Part shown: positions 15,001 through 24,561 of the stretch, piece by piece | How the letters are laid out: the number at the start of each line of letters is the position of its first letter | Numbering within the stretch: position 1 is the stretch's first letter | DNA from: Asterias rubens | Lineage: Eukaryota; Echinodermata; Asteroidea; Forcipulatida; Asteriidae | Direction: 5' to 3' | Assembly: GCF_902459465.1 (NCBI RefSeq) | Contig: NC_047080.1 | Coordinates: 12,188,866 to 12,252,865 of the forward strand | Length of the DNA stretch: 64,000 nucleotides | Position numbers and translations under genes: made by a program | The notes under the pieces: model-generated | Database searches by the model: none | Told to the model about the DNA's origin: nothing | The model's input: the letters and a program-made list of their open reading frames with translations, nothing else

Positions 15001-18000
15001 ACACTAATGGGTAAATTACTCACAATAGTTGTTAGCATAAAAACTTATTTGGTGATGAGCAATGGAGAGCTGTTGGTAGTATAAAATATTGTGAGACACT
15101 GCTTCATATGAAGTAACTTAGTTTTTGAGGAAGAGGTAATTTCTCACACAAATAGGTGCAACAAGGGTGTTTTTTCTTTCATTTTTTTTCTCTTGCAACT
15201 TCAATGACCAATTGAGTCAACATTTTCACAGACTTTCTATTTTCTGCATATATGCTGGGATACATCAAGTGAGAGTACTGGTCTTTGACAATTACCAAAG
15301 GTGTATAGTGCCTTTAACTGATCATGTTCTGAAATAGACTGATCATGTCACCTCTGTCCTTGCTCTATGATCAAATCCAGCTACTAAATGAACAAAGTCA
15401 ATCTACAGTTTAAACCAAGGACGATTACCACTCCCTCTTAAGTTCAGCCCAGACCAAGGAATTTCCCTGGGGGTAGGAACCCCAGATCAGAACTGCGCTA
15501 AACCCATACCCCACCTGGGACTAGGATAAATGTGCAAGGGGTAAAGGTTGTAACCTCTGAGTTAGTCAACTGTCACTCACCCTCAAACCTTGTCTGCCAG
15601 GGGGTCCTGGAGGGCCTGGGGGCCCTTTCAAACGCTGAAACAAGACAAATTTTAGGGTTGTTAGCTAAGGCAGTATCAAGCACAAAACTAGAAGCATAGT
15701 GCAGCTGTGAAAGGGTTAAGTCTCAGGTCATGATTGGTAAATTGCCCTTTCTAAAAAGCCAAGACTATCATCTGCAAGACACAAGTGCTTTTTCTTCAAG
15801 CAGGCCAATTTAAGAAACAGGTCACAGATTTGTCAGTGGATGTCTAAATTACCAACCCATGATCTGCAAATCACAGACAGTCATCAGATCACGTAGCACT
15901 TGTAGGTGTCACACTTGATGTTTAAACCGGTTGTCAGTTTGTGTACAGTCACAAATGTGTCAGTGGTTTCTACATTTACTTGATTTAGACACCTTTGAAA
16001 TATACGTGAGCTAGCAACACTAATTTTGAAAACATAATACTGGTTGCAGTGAACAGTAAAAACAAAAGCAGTCAAGTTTTTACGGACCTTTTTGTCTGCT
16101 TTAAGAGGGAGAAGGTTTTTTAGTTTTAACGTCATACAATAACATCCATAATAAAGATCACAATTAAGATACAAAATTAAACATAGGGCTTCTCTTAAAG
16201 TCAACAATAGTATAAAACAATTATAATCAAAACAAGCGCAATCTTCTTTTCTACTTTTTTTTTTTGAAGGGGGGGGGGGTTGAGAAAAGAGGACGATCAA
16301 ATTTGCTTAATTATGGTGTTTCACTCCAACTCCTATTTATCCAACTGATGGTTAGCACCTTTGGTCTGGTATGGGTCAAACCAGACCTCACAGAGAGAAA
16401 CTGTCCAGTTTTATACTAAATGCCTCTAAGGAACCCTACAAGCAACGGTCACTTTCAGCCTCAGTGGGAAAACACTTTGAACTTCTGCAGGTCAAAATGA
16501 AAACTTATTCATAATTTGTTGCTTGCTGCGATGGACAGTGAAGTTTATTTCTTAAAATTCAGTCACTCATCGATGAACTATCTCTCATGTCAATGAACCG
16601 AAAACAAAAACATCTGGGGTGGATTTCACAAAGACTTATGTCTAGTCGTATCTCCAGTTAAAAGAATTACTCGTCCTAACTTAGGACATACATGTATATG
16701 CTTAAGTTTCTTTGTAACTATCTTTGTGAAATGACCCCTTATGTTACATTTAGCCTTAGAGGCACTGACTGTGAAAAGTTGGTTGTTGAAAAGAGAGCTT
16801 TTAATGGTGGCTTTAAAAAAAGTGGTTGTTGATTACCGAGTAAGATTATTGCGCCAAAGTCAATGAGTAATTGGCTTGGGCATTGAGAGCCTTCTCAGTT
16901 GAGTCATTATTGTGCATTTTCAGTCTCACTTGTTTTACTCATAATTAAAAGCTAACTCTTTATAATCAACAAGAATTTTCTTGTAATGGTATAATAAGAC
17001 GTGTAAAACAATGAATTTTTATAAGAACAGTAAATGACCCTTTTCTTGCATAACTGCATATTTAGACAAAGCAGAAAGCTCCTTAAAAGACAAAAAGCTG
17101 GGGAAAAAAATTCTAAAATTTCTATCATTGAACCTTTCTTTTCCCAAAAGAGATGATTGTGGCGCCGCTACCCTTAAAACTGAGTCCAACCCGAGAGAAC
17201 CAAATTCAATCGGTGTCCCTTCCAGTGTTCTTCAGTAATTTTGTCGGAAGACACTCGCATTTAGTTTCCAAGTCTCTTCAGGTCAGAGTGGGGTGAGGTT
17301 TGGATCAATTGGTTGCTGTGAGCCTTAAAGTTTAAACCAATTCTAAAGGGAGTTAATAGGTATCAACACATCCACTTTTAAGTACAGAGATATCAACAAC
17401 TCCAAAATTGGTACTGCCTGAAAGTTGTGGGCATTTAATATTGTAACACAATACTATTCTTGAAGAAGAAAAAAAAGTTAACATTTTGTAGCTGGTCAAA
17501 GGTCACAGTGTAACACACGCCTGTGGCCTAGGAAACCATTTGGGAATAAGCCTGATAGTGTAATGACACAGGATATTTGTTTAAAACCCTGTCAGATTTT
17601 CCTTCTCTCTGTCAACCTTTAACAAGTTGCTTGTAGCGGCGCAAGCGGTTTTGATTTCCAGCAAATCCTATGTTTAGTTTTCCTGGGGGCAGAGTAGAGG
17701 TTCATGAACTATGGGATATAAATCTGTGTAGAATTAACCTGTGGAAGAGGTACCAGGGTTGAAGAATTAATGTAAAAACGCACAGCTGTTTCGGAATGGG
17801 GAGAGAGGTCTACCCAGGTGGGGGCGAAATTCATTTCCTGGGTATTGTGTTACCTCCATATCATTCCAAATGTTTCAGATTTAAAACTGAAGTAAAACAC
17901 GTGTTCTATGTCCTGGATTGAAAGCATTCAATTTAAAATCTAACATGCAGTCTTGATTATGAGCACTTCGGAAGTGAAAAAGCACACCTGCATAAAGTGT

Positions 18001-20632
18001 GTAGCTGGTCATTCACACATTCTGTGACAAAGTGTGTAGCTGGTCATTCACACATTCTGTGACAAAGTGTGTAGCTGGTCATTCACACATTCTGTGACAA
18101 AGTGTGTAGCTGGTCATTCACACATTCTGTGACAAAGTGTGTAGCTGGTCATTCACACATTCTGTGACAAAGTGTGTAGCTGGTCATTCACACATTCTGT
18201 GACAAAGTGTGTAGCTGGTCATTCACACATTCTGTGACAAAGTGTGTAGCTGGTCATTCACACATTCTGTGACAAAATCTGCAGGTCCCTACGATCACCT
18301 TTTCTACCCTTTAAAAAAATGTTATCTCAAAAATTTACATTATGTTGTCTCCTTCAGAAAATCAACTTCTGTTTGATACTACAACAGAGGCAGAAAAAGT
18401 CTTAGAAAGTGATTTGTTTTTTAATATAGAGATTAAAAAGTTTTATTAACAGTTATTTGTTTCTTTTTGACCCCAAATTCCATTTTTAATCACTTCCCAG
18501 ATCACCCTGACCTCGAATGACACAATTTCAAGAAGTATTTATATGTGAATCATAAGCTTAGATTCAAGGGGATAAGAAGAATTAACTAAGCATTCTTTGC
18601 TAGTTAAGCTGGAAACCAGCCTCAAGCACTGTACACTACATGTACTAATAGCATTCAGTGAAGCAACGTGCTTAGCAAATTTGTATTTGATTTTTGGGGT
18701 TGAACAAAGAATTGACTAGAGTGGGATTCGAACCAACGACCTCCGGATTAACGTGCCGGCGCTCTACCAACTGAGCTATCTAGCCATTTGTTGGCGGTGT
18801 CACTATTTTGTCAATATCTTTGTTCAGGGGTGCCAGTCAGAAGCCATTCAACCGTTAACTTGTGCTTATAAGCAGCTCTTGGGATCTTATTTCAAACTAT
18901 CGAATTTCCATACCAAAAACCCCCTTGAAAATAAAACAAGGTGACTTACCCATATTCTCACTGGTCCCGACTCCAGATTGATATAAGGAAAGGCACTGTA
19001 CATTTTTAAAAATTCTCCTAGCTCTGTATTCATTACTTCTGCAGGTAGTTGGGCCCATGCTTGTTGAGCAATGGCCAGCAACTCTGTAAATTCTTCAGTC
19101 ACAGTGAGTTGTGTGATCTCCGTTGTTAGGGGTGGGGGAGAACGGTGGAATATAAAATCAGGTCCTTCTCCTGAAGGTAAAAAGTCAGAATCCACTCCCT
19201 TTGATGAAAGGGTGCCAATGATTCTTAAAAGCTTATCTGTATTATTTACATCCTGAGATTTAGCCGTAGCCAGACTTGCAGTCGACATGTTCCTCAATCC
19301 TAAAGTGCCATTTTTTAAATCTGGTGCTGGAACAGGCTTTGGGTGTGGAGAACTTGTTGCCGTTCGGAAAATCAAGTGCTCAGTACTTTCTGAAGAAACT
19401 TTATGTCTCGCATAGGTACTGGTGTCCTCTTCTGACACCGTTTCTCTGTAGAGCCAGTCTTTTTTAAATAATTCCCCACTATCTGTAGTGCTGTATGAGC
19501 TTTGCGTACTTGATGAGGGAGCATTTGAGGCTTCTGTCCTTGCTGTGACATCTTCTTTGGGGTACTGTGCTAATGTCACCGATGTACTATTTTGGATTTT
19601 GTCTTGTGACTCAGATATTTTGGAGGTGGAATTAGTTCTCTCAGGAAGAGAGTGTTTTGAAGTTCTGTTCGAGAAAATGCCGACTGAATCAACATCTTTG
19701 GGTGATGAGGAGTTGGAGAGAAAAGAAGAATTTGTTTGCAATGATGCGATTTGTTTGTCTTGTAGAAGTTGTAGATTACCCGTAACCAAATCTGTTTGTT
19801 TTAACAGGAAAACAAAAGAAGAACTGAGTTAGGATGGAAGTGAAAACACTATCAATCATTCATGGTTATTCCCTTGGTATAAGTTGTCTGGGCATGGGGT
19901 ATAAGAACAACCAAAATCAACAAATAATTTACAATTGATTGTTGTAGATTTCCTGCTGATGCTAGTATATTTAGCATGAAACAAAATTTTGCAATCCTGG
20001 ATGCCTCAGCATTTTATTATAATACCAGGTCTGATTTTTTTGATGATTTGACCTTTTAAATTAATTTTGCATTACATATTTTCTGCAGTGTCCGTGGCAT
20101 GATGTGGAAGTTTGTGTATGTTTTGCATTTTAAAACAGCACCATCTATCAAACTTAGTTCAGAAAAAAATCCTTAAAAATTTGTTTAACCGTTTTATGAG
20201 CTAGGTCTGGGAGGGCACATCTTTTTTGATAACAGTTTTTTGACCTTTGCCCTTCCCTGGATCCGGCATGTGCTTGTTTTAATTGTATTGTCCGAAGAAT
20301 TAAAATAAATCAATAAATAAATAATAAATAAAATATTATATGGCTATGCACCTTTAAAGACTGAGAGGATAGCTTCTCCTGGCGACCTTTTCTGTAATTA
20401 GGAATAGGTCTCATAATTCAAACGTAGTCCCAAATACCTTGCAGGAAATACTGTTACAGCGCCAGGAGCACCACTGAGAATGCCGAGTAACTGATCGCGC
20501 CGTATAAGAAGCAAGATTTTGTGGAAATTACCTGAAAACGATGAAGAATTCTGAGGAGAGACAGTTGTTCGTATTGCAGCACAGAGTAGACAAATGTAGT
20601 GAAGAATGAGAAATACAACAGGCCATATATAC
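1..20632 (-). CDS. Collagen alpha chain, fibrillar-type exon pattern (5' part, cut by left edge)
   Basis: Extracellular-matrix collagen. Exons in transcription order: 20532-20632, 18950-19791, 15581-15634, 14554-14607, 13983-14036, 13139-13192, 12070-12123, 9663-9716, 9239-9283, 8608-8661, 8190-8234, 7607-7660, 7270-7314, 6082-6135, 5635-5679, 5145-5198, 4578-4622, 3933-3986, 3296-3349, 3043-3096, 2735-2788, 1122-1175, 699-743, 490-543, and 1-36 (cut). Every triple-helix exon is 54 or 45 bases, in phase 0, and starts with a Gly codon except the first. This is the exon pattern of fibrillar collagens. About 390 helix residues are visible; the C-propeptide would lie left of the window. The start codon must be in an exon upstream of 20632 that I could not identify. 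Linkage to PAPPA and PSMB7 hints at a clade C (COL27A1-like) chain, but the N-terminal region shows no TSPN or VWC module, so the subtype is open. Confidence 0.9.
1338..1443. repeat. G-rich direct duplication
   Basis: Two copies of a block made of a long G run followed by GGTAGATACAGGACAGGTTG lie in a collagen intron, the G runs at about 1341-1357 and 1390-1412. The plus strand, antisense to the collagen gene, carries several runs of four or more G and could form a G-quadruplex. Confidence 0.7.
2838..3020 (-). mobile_element. LINE 3' end remnant
   Basis: Read on the minus strand, one frame gives FKNQLKTHLFTQAAS, which resembles the conserved C-terminus of non-LTR retrotransposon polyproteins. 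It is followed by an untranslated stretch and a (TTA)n tail at 2838-2860. It lies in a collagen intron in the same orientation as the gene. Family-level assignment is inference. Confidence 0.5.
5229..5322 (-). mobile_element. tRNA-derived SINE, family 1, degraded copy
   Basis: Shares the layout of the copies at 18691 and 36541: a TTGGGGT-type tail followed by a tRNA-like head containing TCAGTTG-type box A and a decayed box B on the minus strand. Many substitutions make this an old copy. Confidence 0.4.
5635..5679 (-). CDS. Collagen gene: 45-base exon with a GC-AG intron donor
   Basis: Encodes five Gly-X-Y triplets (GTNGRPGRQGAGGEM). The exon ends in ATG followed by GCAAGT, a textbook GC splice donor (plus-strand positions 5633-5634). 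The nearest GT would add four bases and break the frame. All other donors I read in this gene are GT. Confidence 0.85.
6260..6429. mobile_element. Snapback (foldback) element
   Basis: A long imperfect inverted repeat of roughly 60-base arms. The left arm at 6260-6320 reads AGTATTAGTTGCTGAGGTGC and onward; the right arm at about 6370-6429 is its reverse complement. The loop holds a second small palindrome (GTCTCATGACCAGTGAGAC). A related fragment occurs near 8862-8905. It lies in a collagen intron and no coding capacity is seen, consistent with a MITE. Confidence 0.7.
7085..7243. mobile_element. Terminal-inverted-repeat element (family A), right-truncated
   Basis: Starts with TTAAAGGCACTGGAC, then AGACCAGTCATCTCACTTTG and internal sequence shared with the complete copies at 53801-54193 and 33584-33960. 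The right half is missing. It stops 25 bases below the collagen splice donor at 7268. Confidence 0.7.
9717..12069 (-). other. 2.35-kb collagen intron
   Basis: No Gly-X-Y exon or other coding exon was seen on either strand. The stretch holds simple AT-rich sequence and one complete terminal-inverted-repeat element at 11603-11932. Short ORFs at 10063-10604 on the plus strand show no protein-like features. Confidence 0.6.
11603..11932. mobile_element. Terminal-inverted-repeat element (family A), complete
   Basis: About 330 bases bounded by TTAAAGGCACTGGACACT and its inverted counterpart ending GTGTCCAGTGCCTTTAA. It has no ORF. TTAA sits at both outer ends, either as part of the repeat or as the target duplication. 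Non-autonomous DNA transposon (MITE) is the likely class. Confidence 0.8.
12070..12123 (-). CDS. Collagen gene: triple-helix exon with a Gly-X-Y interruption
   Basis: This 54-base exon translates to GLRGESGRHGFNPGQGPK. The thirteenth codon is CCC (Pro) where Gly is expected, with a Gly one place later, so the repeat is broken once. Flanking exons keep perfect Gly-X-Y. Fibrillar clade C collagens are known to carry short helix imperfections, so this may be genuine rather than an error. Confidence 0.85.
12914..13125. mobile_element. Terminal-inverted-repeat element (family A), internally deleted
   Basis: Begins TTAAAGGTAGTGGACACT and ends AGTGTCCACTGCCTTTAA. It is about 210 bases, shorter than the full copies. 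Its right end lies only 11 bases below the collagen donor at 13137-13138. Confidence 0.8.
14914..14991. repeat. Two-copy direct duplication of about 37 bases
   Basis: The block AGATTAAATTCCAGGCCTTT and its continuation to CAGCATCTTT occurs twice in tandem with one substitution. Confidence 0.75.
14992..15317. mobile_element. Terminal-inverted-repeat element (family A), diverged
   Basis: Internal blocks match the family (ATGGAGAGCTGTTG, GAGACACTGCTTC, a TCTTTCATT region), and the element ends in AGTGCCTTTAA. The left terminus is degraded. Confidence 0.65.
15581..15634 (-). CDS. Collagen gene: first triple-helix exon
   Basis: Translates to RLKGPPGPPGPPGRQGLR, so the first triplet is Arg-Leu-Lys and the Gly-X-Y run begins at the second triplet with three successive proline-rich triplets. 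This marks the start of the triple helix. It is 54 bases with phase-0 ends, acceptor AG next to 15634 and donor GTGAGT at 15579-15580. The preceding intron is 3.3 kb. Confidence 0.85.
16616..16738. mobile_element. Snapback element with GATTTCACAAAGA ends
   Basis: Left end GGGGTGGATTTCACAAAGA and right end TCTTTGTGAAATGACCCC form an inverted repeat of about 18 bases. Internal sequence also pairs in part (TCCTAACTTAGGA). A related element is at 60388-60535. Confidence 0.7.
17994..18273. repeat. Minisatellite, 8 x 35 bases
   Basis: Eight consecutive identical copies of a 35-base unit beginning AAAGTGTGTAGCTGGTCATT fill exactly 280 bases in a collagen intron. The lack of divergence points to recent expansion or homogenisation. 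The length is not a multiple of three and nothing suggests coding. Confidence 0.95.
18691..18850 (-). mobile_element. tRNA-derived SINE, family 1, best-preserved copy
   Basis: On the minus strand, 18785 down to 18714 reads as a nearly intact tRNA-like head. It has acceptor arms GGCTAGA and TCTAGTC, box A around TAGCTCAGTTGGTAGAGC and box B GGTTCGAATCC. The anticodon loop would read GTT (Asn-like), but position 33 is C instead of T and a stem pair is lost, so it is not a functional tRNA gene. A shared tail (TTGACAAAATAGTGACACCG region) lies beside it. It sits in the collagen intron in gene orientation, about 100 bases from the donor of the N-terminal exon. Other copies are at 36541 and 5229. 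Confidence 0.75.
18950..19791 (-). CDS. Collagen gene: large N-terminal non-collagenous exon
   Basis: This 842-base exon encodes about 280 residues between the signal peptide and the triple helix. It is rich in Ser and Thr and carries several N-glycosylation sequons (NSS, NRT, NST, NGT, NMS, NNT). The C-terminal third is more ordered in look (ELLAIAQQAWAQLPAEV), with possible helices just before the helix start. It has no Cys-rich VWC pattern and no obvious TSPN fold. It ends in phase 0 at TGG before GTAAGT (donor 18948-18949), matching the phase-0 start of the exon at 15634. The first codon after the acceptor is TTG, not ATG, so this is not the translation start. I do not recognise a family for this domain. 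Confidence 0.75.
20220..20335 (+). mobile_element. Probable LINE tail
   Basis: TGTATTGTCCGAAGAATTAAAATAAATC followed by (AAAT)n resembles the 3' end of non-LTR elements. No coding part is left. It lies in the intron between the signal-peptide exon and the N-terminal exon. Confidence 0.35.
20532..20632 (-). CDS. Collagen gene: signal-peptide exon
   Basis: Read on the minus strand, this 101-base exon encodes a strongly hydrophobic stretch (WPVVFLILHYICLLCAA) followed by a polar Ser/Thr segment, as expected for a secretory signal and its cleavage region. The acceptor is TGCAG before the exon, and the donor is GTAATT at 20530-20531. The exon starts with one base of a split codon and ends with one base, which joins AT of the next exon to make Asp. 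The frame has no Met before an upstream stop, so the initiator lies in an earlier exon. The ATG inside the exon is in another frame and would run into a stop just after the splice. Confidence 0.6.
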
Positions 20633-21097
20633 CTGCATTTAAAACAAATTACAAAATGCAGTTCAGAGAATTGTTAACCATGCAAAATAATTCTAGCAAA
20701 GGTGTGTTATTTCAAAGCGCTGATTTCATTCAAGTACTTTGCAGATCCAGTTTCAAGGACTGCGGAGTACTAAGGTTCCCAAGTAGTACTTGAATCCAAG
20801 TACTTGGCCCATCAAGTACAAGTGGGCTTAGGCATGGGCCCTTCCAGGATCCTACTGATTAATTCACTATGGAACAATGGACCCCACAAAGTGTAATGTT
20901 GTTAAACTTGGACCCCACAGAGGAATTCTTTAGAAAAAGGTAAAAAAAAAAAAGAACAAAGCAAACCCGATCCAAAAGCCTGTATTTCCCAAGTATTCTG
21001 ATATCCAAGTATTCTGATATCCAAGAGGCCAAAATAAGTAGTTCTAACTTGAGAGGTCTTCTCCCCCCCCCCCCCCAAAAAAAAAAAACCAACCCCA

Positions 21098-21186
21098 CAA
21101 ACAAACAAACAAACAAACAGACAAACAAACAAACAAACAAACAAACAAACAAACAAACAAACAAACAAACAAACAAACACACACAC
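21098..21186. repeat. (AAAC)n microsatellite
   Basis: About 20 tandem CAAA units with one G variant, preceded by C and A homopolymers at 21062-21088. It creates spurious VCLF and TNKQ repeat ORFs on both strands. Confidence 0.95.
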
Positions 21187-22311
21187 TTCACAAGCGAGCA
21201 TACGTTGCAGTTACCACAGCTTTGCGCTGGTAACCCTATTGCTTATTGGTAAGTAAACACATTTAACAAGCCAGTATGTACAGCCACAGGCAACAGCTCA
21301 AATATGTCATTTTGACTCAAATGTTCTTGCTATTTGATTTCTCATTCAACTTTACATGATTGTTTGAGAGCCAGCTCAATCTTCCATTTGTTATTCAGTG
21401 TTGAAATATGGCCGCCATCTTTGGTACCAAACAATGGAAGCTTGTATAAGCGCTGCCTTCAACTCAGCCAAAACATCATACAACAAATCGTCACGCATGT
21501 CAGACTGACGCATGTGGGGATGTGCGGTTCATCAAAAATGGCGGTCAGTGCAAACTGCAAGCATTCTATACTATTCAAATGTTAATTATTACAAACCAAA
21601 AGCCTTGATAATCAAAACAAAGCAAGGTTTACGCTCCTAAGTTATTGCACAAACATCGACAACGTCATTAAAGCCCTACGAAAAACGTTAGTCACTTTTT
21701 AGGAGTTGACTGACTTTCGCCGAGTTACACGATCAACAACTAACCTTGGTACAATCTTCGCAGTTCACTAAACTCTGTAGTCTAAAAGAAGTGTTTTTAC
21801 ATTTCAATAAAAAGTATCAAAACTCTCTTATGATGAATATTCTTTTTCCTAATTTTGAGCGAAGTTTCCTTCCCAGTAGTAAGCTTGATCCGTCCACAAA
21901 AGAGCAGACGATTTCGAGTAATTGATACTGCTCCAAAAGTCACATAAAACTACAGTCAGGTTCCCTGTGTAATAGACTACATGTCAAGCGTTAAAGTCGT
22001 CAGGGGGAATCTCCTTCACACCAAAAGAACAACGCGCACATTCAACAATTTGTGCGTCTTCCGCGCATGAAAAGTAATCCTGGTCATAAAGATATTTCTT
22101 ACGTAACAATTCCCTTAGTATCAATCCTCTTTTAATTTTTCGAGGGATTTGTTAAATATTTGTTACATATTCTTTAGTCAATTCAAATCAATTTATTGTT
22201 GCTGACTCGTTAACCTGGTAAACTATGAGGATGATATGTCTTCATACCAAAGTGAACAAGGGCAACTATAAATATTAATATTAATAGTACAACCATAAGT
22301 AAAAACTATGT

Positions 22312-22392
22312 TGAAGGAGTGGTGGCTCTGAAAAGAGCCGGTTTGGTCTCGACGTTTCGAACAGTATACTCTGCTCGTCTTCAGGAGAAACA
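22312..22392 (+). repeat. Dispersed hairpin repeat with GACGTTTCGA motif
   Basis: Contains TGGCTCTGAAAAGAGCC followed by GGTCTCGACGTTTCGAACAG and CTGCTCGTCTTCAGGA. Related copies are at 34527-34690, 40183-40262, 45900-45975 and 54672-54790. It is a short non-coding repeat family with small palindromes, and its class is unknown. Confidence 0.6.
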
Positions 22393-23764
22393 AAGTGAAC
22401 AAGTGACCTTGGTGTTGTTGTTGTTAAGTTTGTTGTCGTCATCATTGTTGATATTTTTTCTTTTAAAAATATATTAATATTTCAAAGTCCCATTTCTTGG
22501 CAACCTCTTTTGACAAACATTACCATATTGTCCCCCTTTTCAGGAAAATTCCCCGCTGAATTGAAATCCTACATATAACCTCGGAGCCCTCATCGTATTA
22601 TGACTCCATGAATGCTGAATGTTATCCTTCACTTTGGATTTATCTTTTATTATTTACTCGATGTTAATTGAAATCATTTCAAACCTGAAGTAATGTTTCT
22701 TGCACAAATACTGGGAGCCCCTTACCCTACACAATTAATGATGGACTCCTGAAATCGAATGTTTCAGTTCACAGCCCTGTACACATGACCCCTTTATAGC
22801 AGACAATCAAATCAAATATGGAAGTGGAAAAAAACAGCGGGGGAATGGGCCCTGCATGTCCCGTATATCACCCGTGATTTACAACCCCGGCCCACGTCTG
22901 TATGCTACAATTAGCCCCCCTCCTTCCCGGCACTTAAACCACGTAAAACTTTCAGTAAACGATTCGCAGACGACACAATTTCGTTTTGGCGCGTCCACGC
23001 TATGGCGTGCTGCAGAGAAGTGACTTCTACAACAGACACTTCAGCAAGATAATTAAAGATCAACGGTTTTTTTTCTGCAACCCTTGCAACTTTTGAATGA
23101 CAGTAACGTGTGTCATGGAACTATGTCAGTTGCCCTCTTGGTTTACACAAAACTTGATACCCAAAACTGTTCCCGCCAAGGACACGTGTGTGTTTTATGA
23201 AAAATGGCATTGTTTGTAACTAAACTATTACATCTCAGAGTGTTTAGACGTACGATGAGAACCTTGGGTAATAAAGGTTTACGTGTTTAGCATGCTTCCT
23301 GTGCATCATCTCTTATGGCATGATGTGTTTTCGTGTCGGGTCATTTGTGTTTGATTTGATCAACGCTATTTCGTCTTCTGAATTCTTTAGTTTTAACATG
23401 TAAACCTTTGTAAAAGAACCTGCGAAAACGTATGCATCCACACTATATTCCTGACCCTGTATTTGCAATGAAGAAATCAAGTTGGGACATACAGGGACCC
23501 GTTTCCGTTGCACGTGGTTGCTGTACCCCATTTTCGGTACATTTTTATAAACCTTTTTATTGCAACGCCCCGAGTTTTTGCCAACCGAGGTTGGAGAACT
23601 ATGGAAAGCCATAAATGCAAATAAAAACAGATGGCCACAGTTTGTAACAATGTCACACAAATATATCTGGGTATAATTTGTTTATCATCATGCAAATATT
23701 TGTATTGGCCTCTTTATGAATGAACCCCACTACATCACATAATACCCCCACCCCCCGGCTGCGA

Positions 23765-23903
23765 ATTATTTTCCCCAAACGACATTGCAATATTTTGTTT
23801 TCCTTTCCGTCAAAATTTGCTCTTTTCGTCAAAATAACGTCATTATGAAATTGGCCTGCTCTTTTACCAAATCATTGCAATGTCGTTTGGGGGAAACAAA
23901 ATT
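23765..23903. mobile_element. Snapback element
   Basis: Left arm ATTTTCCCCAAACGACATTG and right arm CAATGTCGTTTGGGGGAAAC are inverted copies of about 28 bases around a loop of about 80 bases. No ORF. Confidence 0.7.
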
Positions 23904-24147
23904 AGCCCCCTGCTAGAGACTGAAGTCATAAACATGAACCCCGTATAAAGCATAATCAGACTCGCATGATGACGTATTACGTAGCCATTTTGTTTTAATA
24001 TCGCACTTGCCCATTGGGCGCTGTAATGGGCGCGTATATCACGTGTAATGTGTTTTAAAACGACATTCTGCATAGCATCCTTCAAAAGTGTCCAAATTCG
24101 CTCAACTTTATCAGACGAATTGTTCTGACCAAAGCAAATGGTGGGTA

Positions 24148-24468
24148 TCAGGCAATATTTTCCTCATTTTGAGCATAGAGCTGCTGGAGCTCTTCTAGTA
24201 GGCCAACTTTCCAATCGTGGGTTGTAAACCAGGCAGGCGTTAGAGTTAACGGAATACAATAGACCTCAGCGTTCGTTTGCAGCGTCATCATTCTTTGCTT
24301 CAATATGGTATGCACATGCATAGCTCTCTGAGGAGGTCTACCCATTCCGTCGATCACAGATTCCCTAAACACATAACCTATATTCTTTATAGCATTACAA
24401 TTAGATTGCTCACCAGATGTACACAGCTTAAAGGCAGCAGGCTCGAGTGTGGGGATATCACACGACAT
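24148..24468 (-). CDS. Unassigned ORF, 106 codons, possibly a terminal exon
   Basis: The minus-strand ORF starts MSCDIPTLEPAAFKL and ends LYAQNEENIA before a stop. Its residue mix is balanced, unlike the Phe/Leu/Lys/Asn-rich ORFs around it, and it lacks low-complexity runs. An AG acceptor (CATCTTAG) lies just upstream, so it could be the last exon of an unseen gene or a transposon fragment. I recognise no domain, and the start context is weak. Confidence 0.2.
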   Translation of the reverse strand: MSCDIPTLEPAAFKLCTSGEQSNCNAIKNIGYVFRESVIDGMGRPPQRAMHVHTILKQRMMTLQTNAEVYCIPLTLTPAWFTTHDWKVGLLEELQQLYAQNEENIA

Positions 24469-24490
24469 AGGACACCTTTCTAAGATGAAG

Positions 24491-24561
24491 TTGTTTGTTT
24501 GTTTGTTCGTTCGTTCGTTCGTTTGTTTGTTTGTTTGTTTGTTTGATTGTTTGTTTGTTTA
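24491..24561. repeat. (TTTG/TTCG)n microsatellite
   Basis: Tandem GTTT units with an internal block of GTTC variants, directly upstream (minus sense) of the unassigned ORF. Confidence 0.95.

Larger units (their letters stand above)
15635..18949 (-). other. 3.3-kb collagen intron between N-terminal domain and helix
   Basis: Contains a snapback element (16616-16738), an eight-copy 35-base minisatellite (17994-18273) and a tRNA-derived SINE (18691-18850). No exon was recognised, and the phases of the flanking exons are compatible without one. A 138-codon minus ORF at 15884-16300 is AT-driven and looks non-coding. Confidence 0.6.

Noticed and set aside
15884..16300. 138-codon minus ORF in a collagen intron
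   Set aside because: AT-driven composition rich in Phe, Leu, Tyr and Cys, no domain, and the intron phases need no exon.
17994..18273. CRISPR-like array
   Set aside because: The units are contiguous with no unique spacers, and the genome is eukaryotic. It is a minisatellite.
18714..18785. Possible functional tRNA-Asn gene
   Set aside because: Position 33 is C instead of T, the anticodon stem has a mismatch, and the same sequence with a shared tail occurs elsewhere. It is a SINE head.
19071..19832. Plus-strand ORFs opposite the collagen N-terminal exon
   Set aside because: Shadow frames of the minus-strand exon, which has matching splice phases and a fitting neighbour.
20859..21252. ORFs with VCLF and TNKQ repeats
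   Set aside because: Products of the (AAAC)n microsatellite.
23313..23660. 115-codon minus ORF as a gene
   Set aside because: No domain, weak start and no nearby splice signals that join it to the 24148 ORF.
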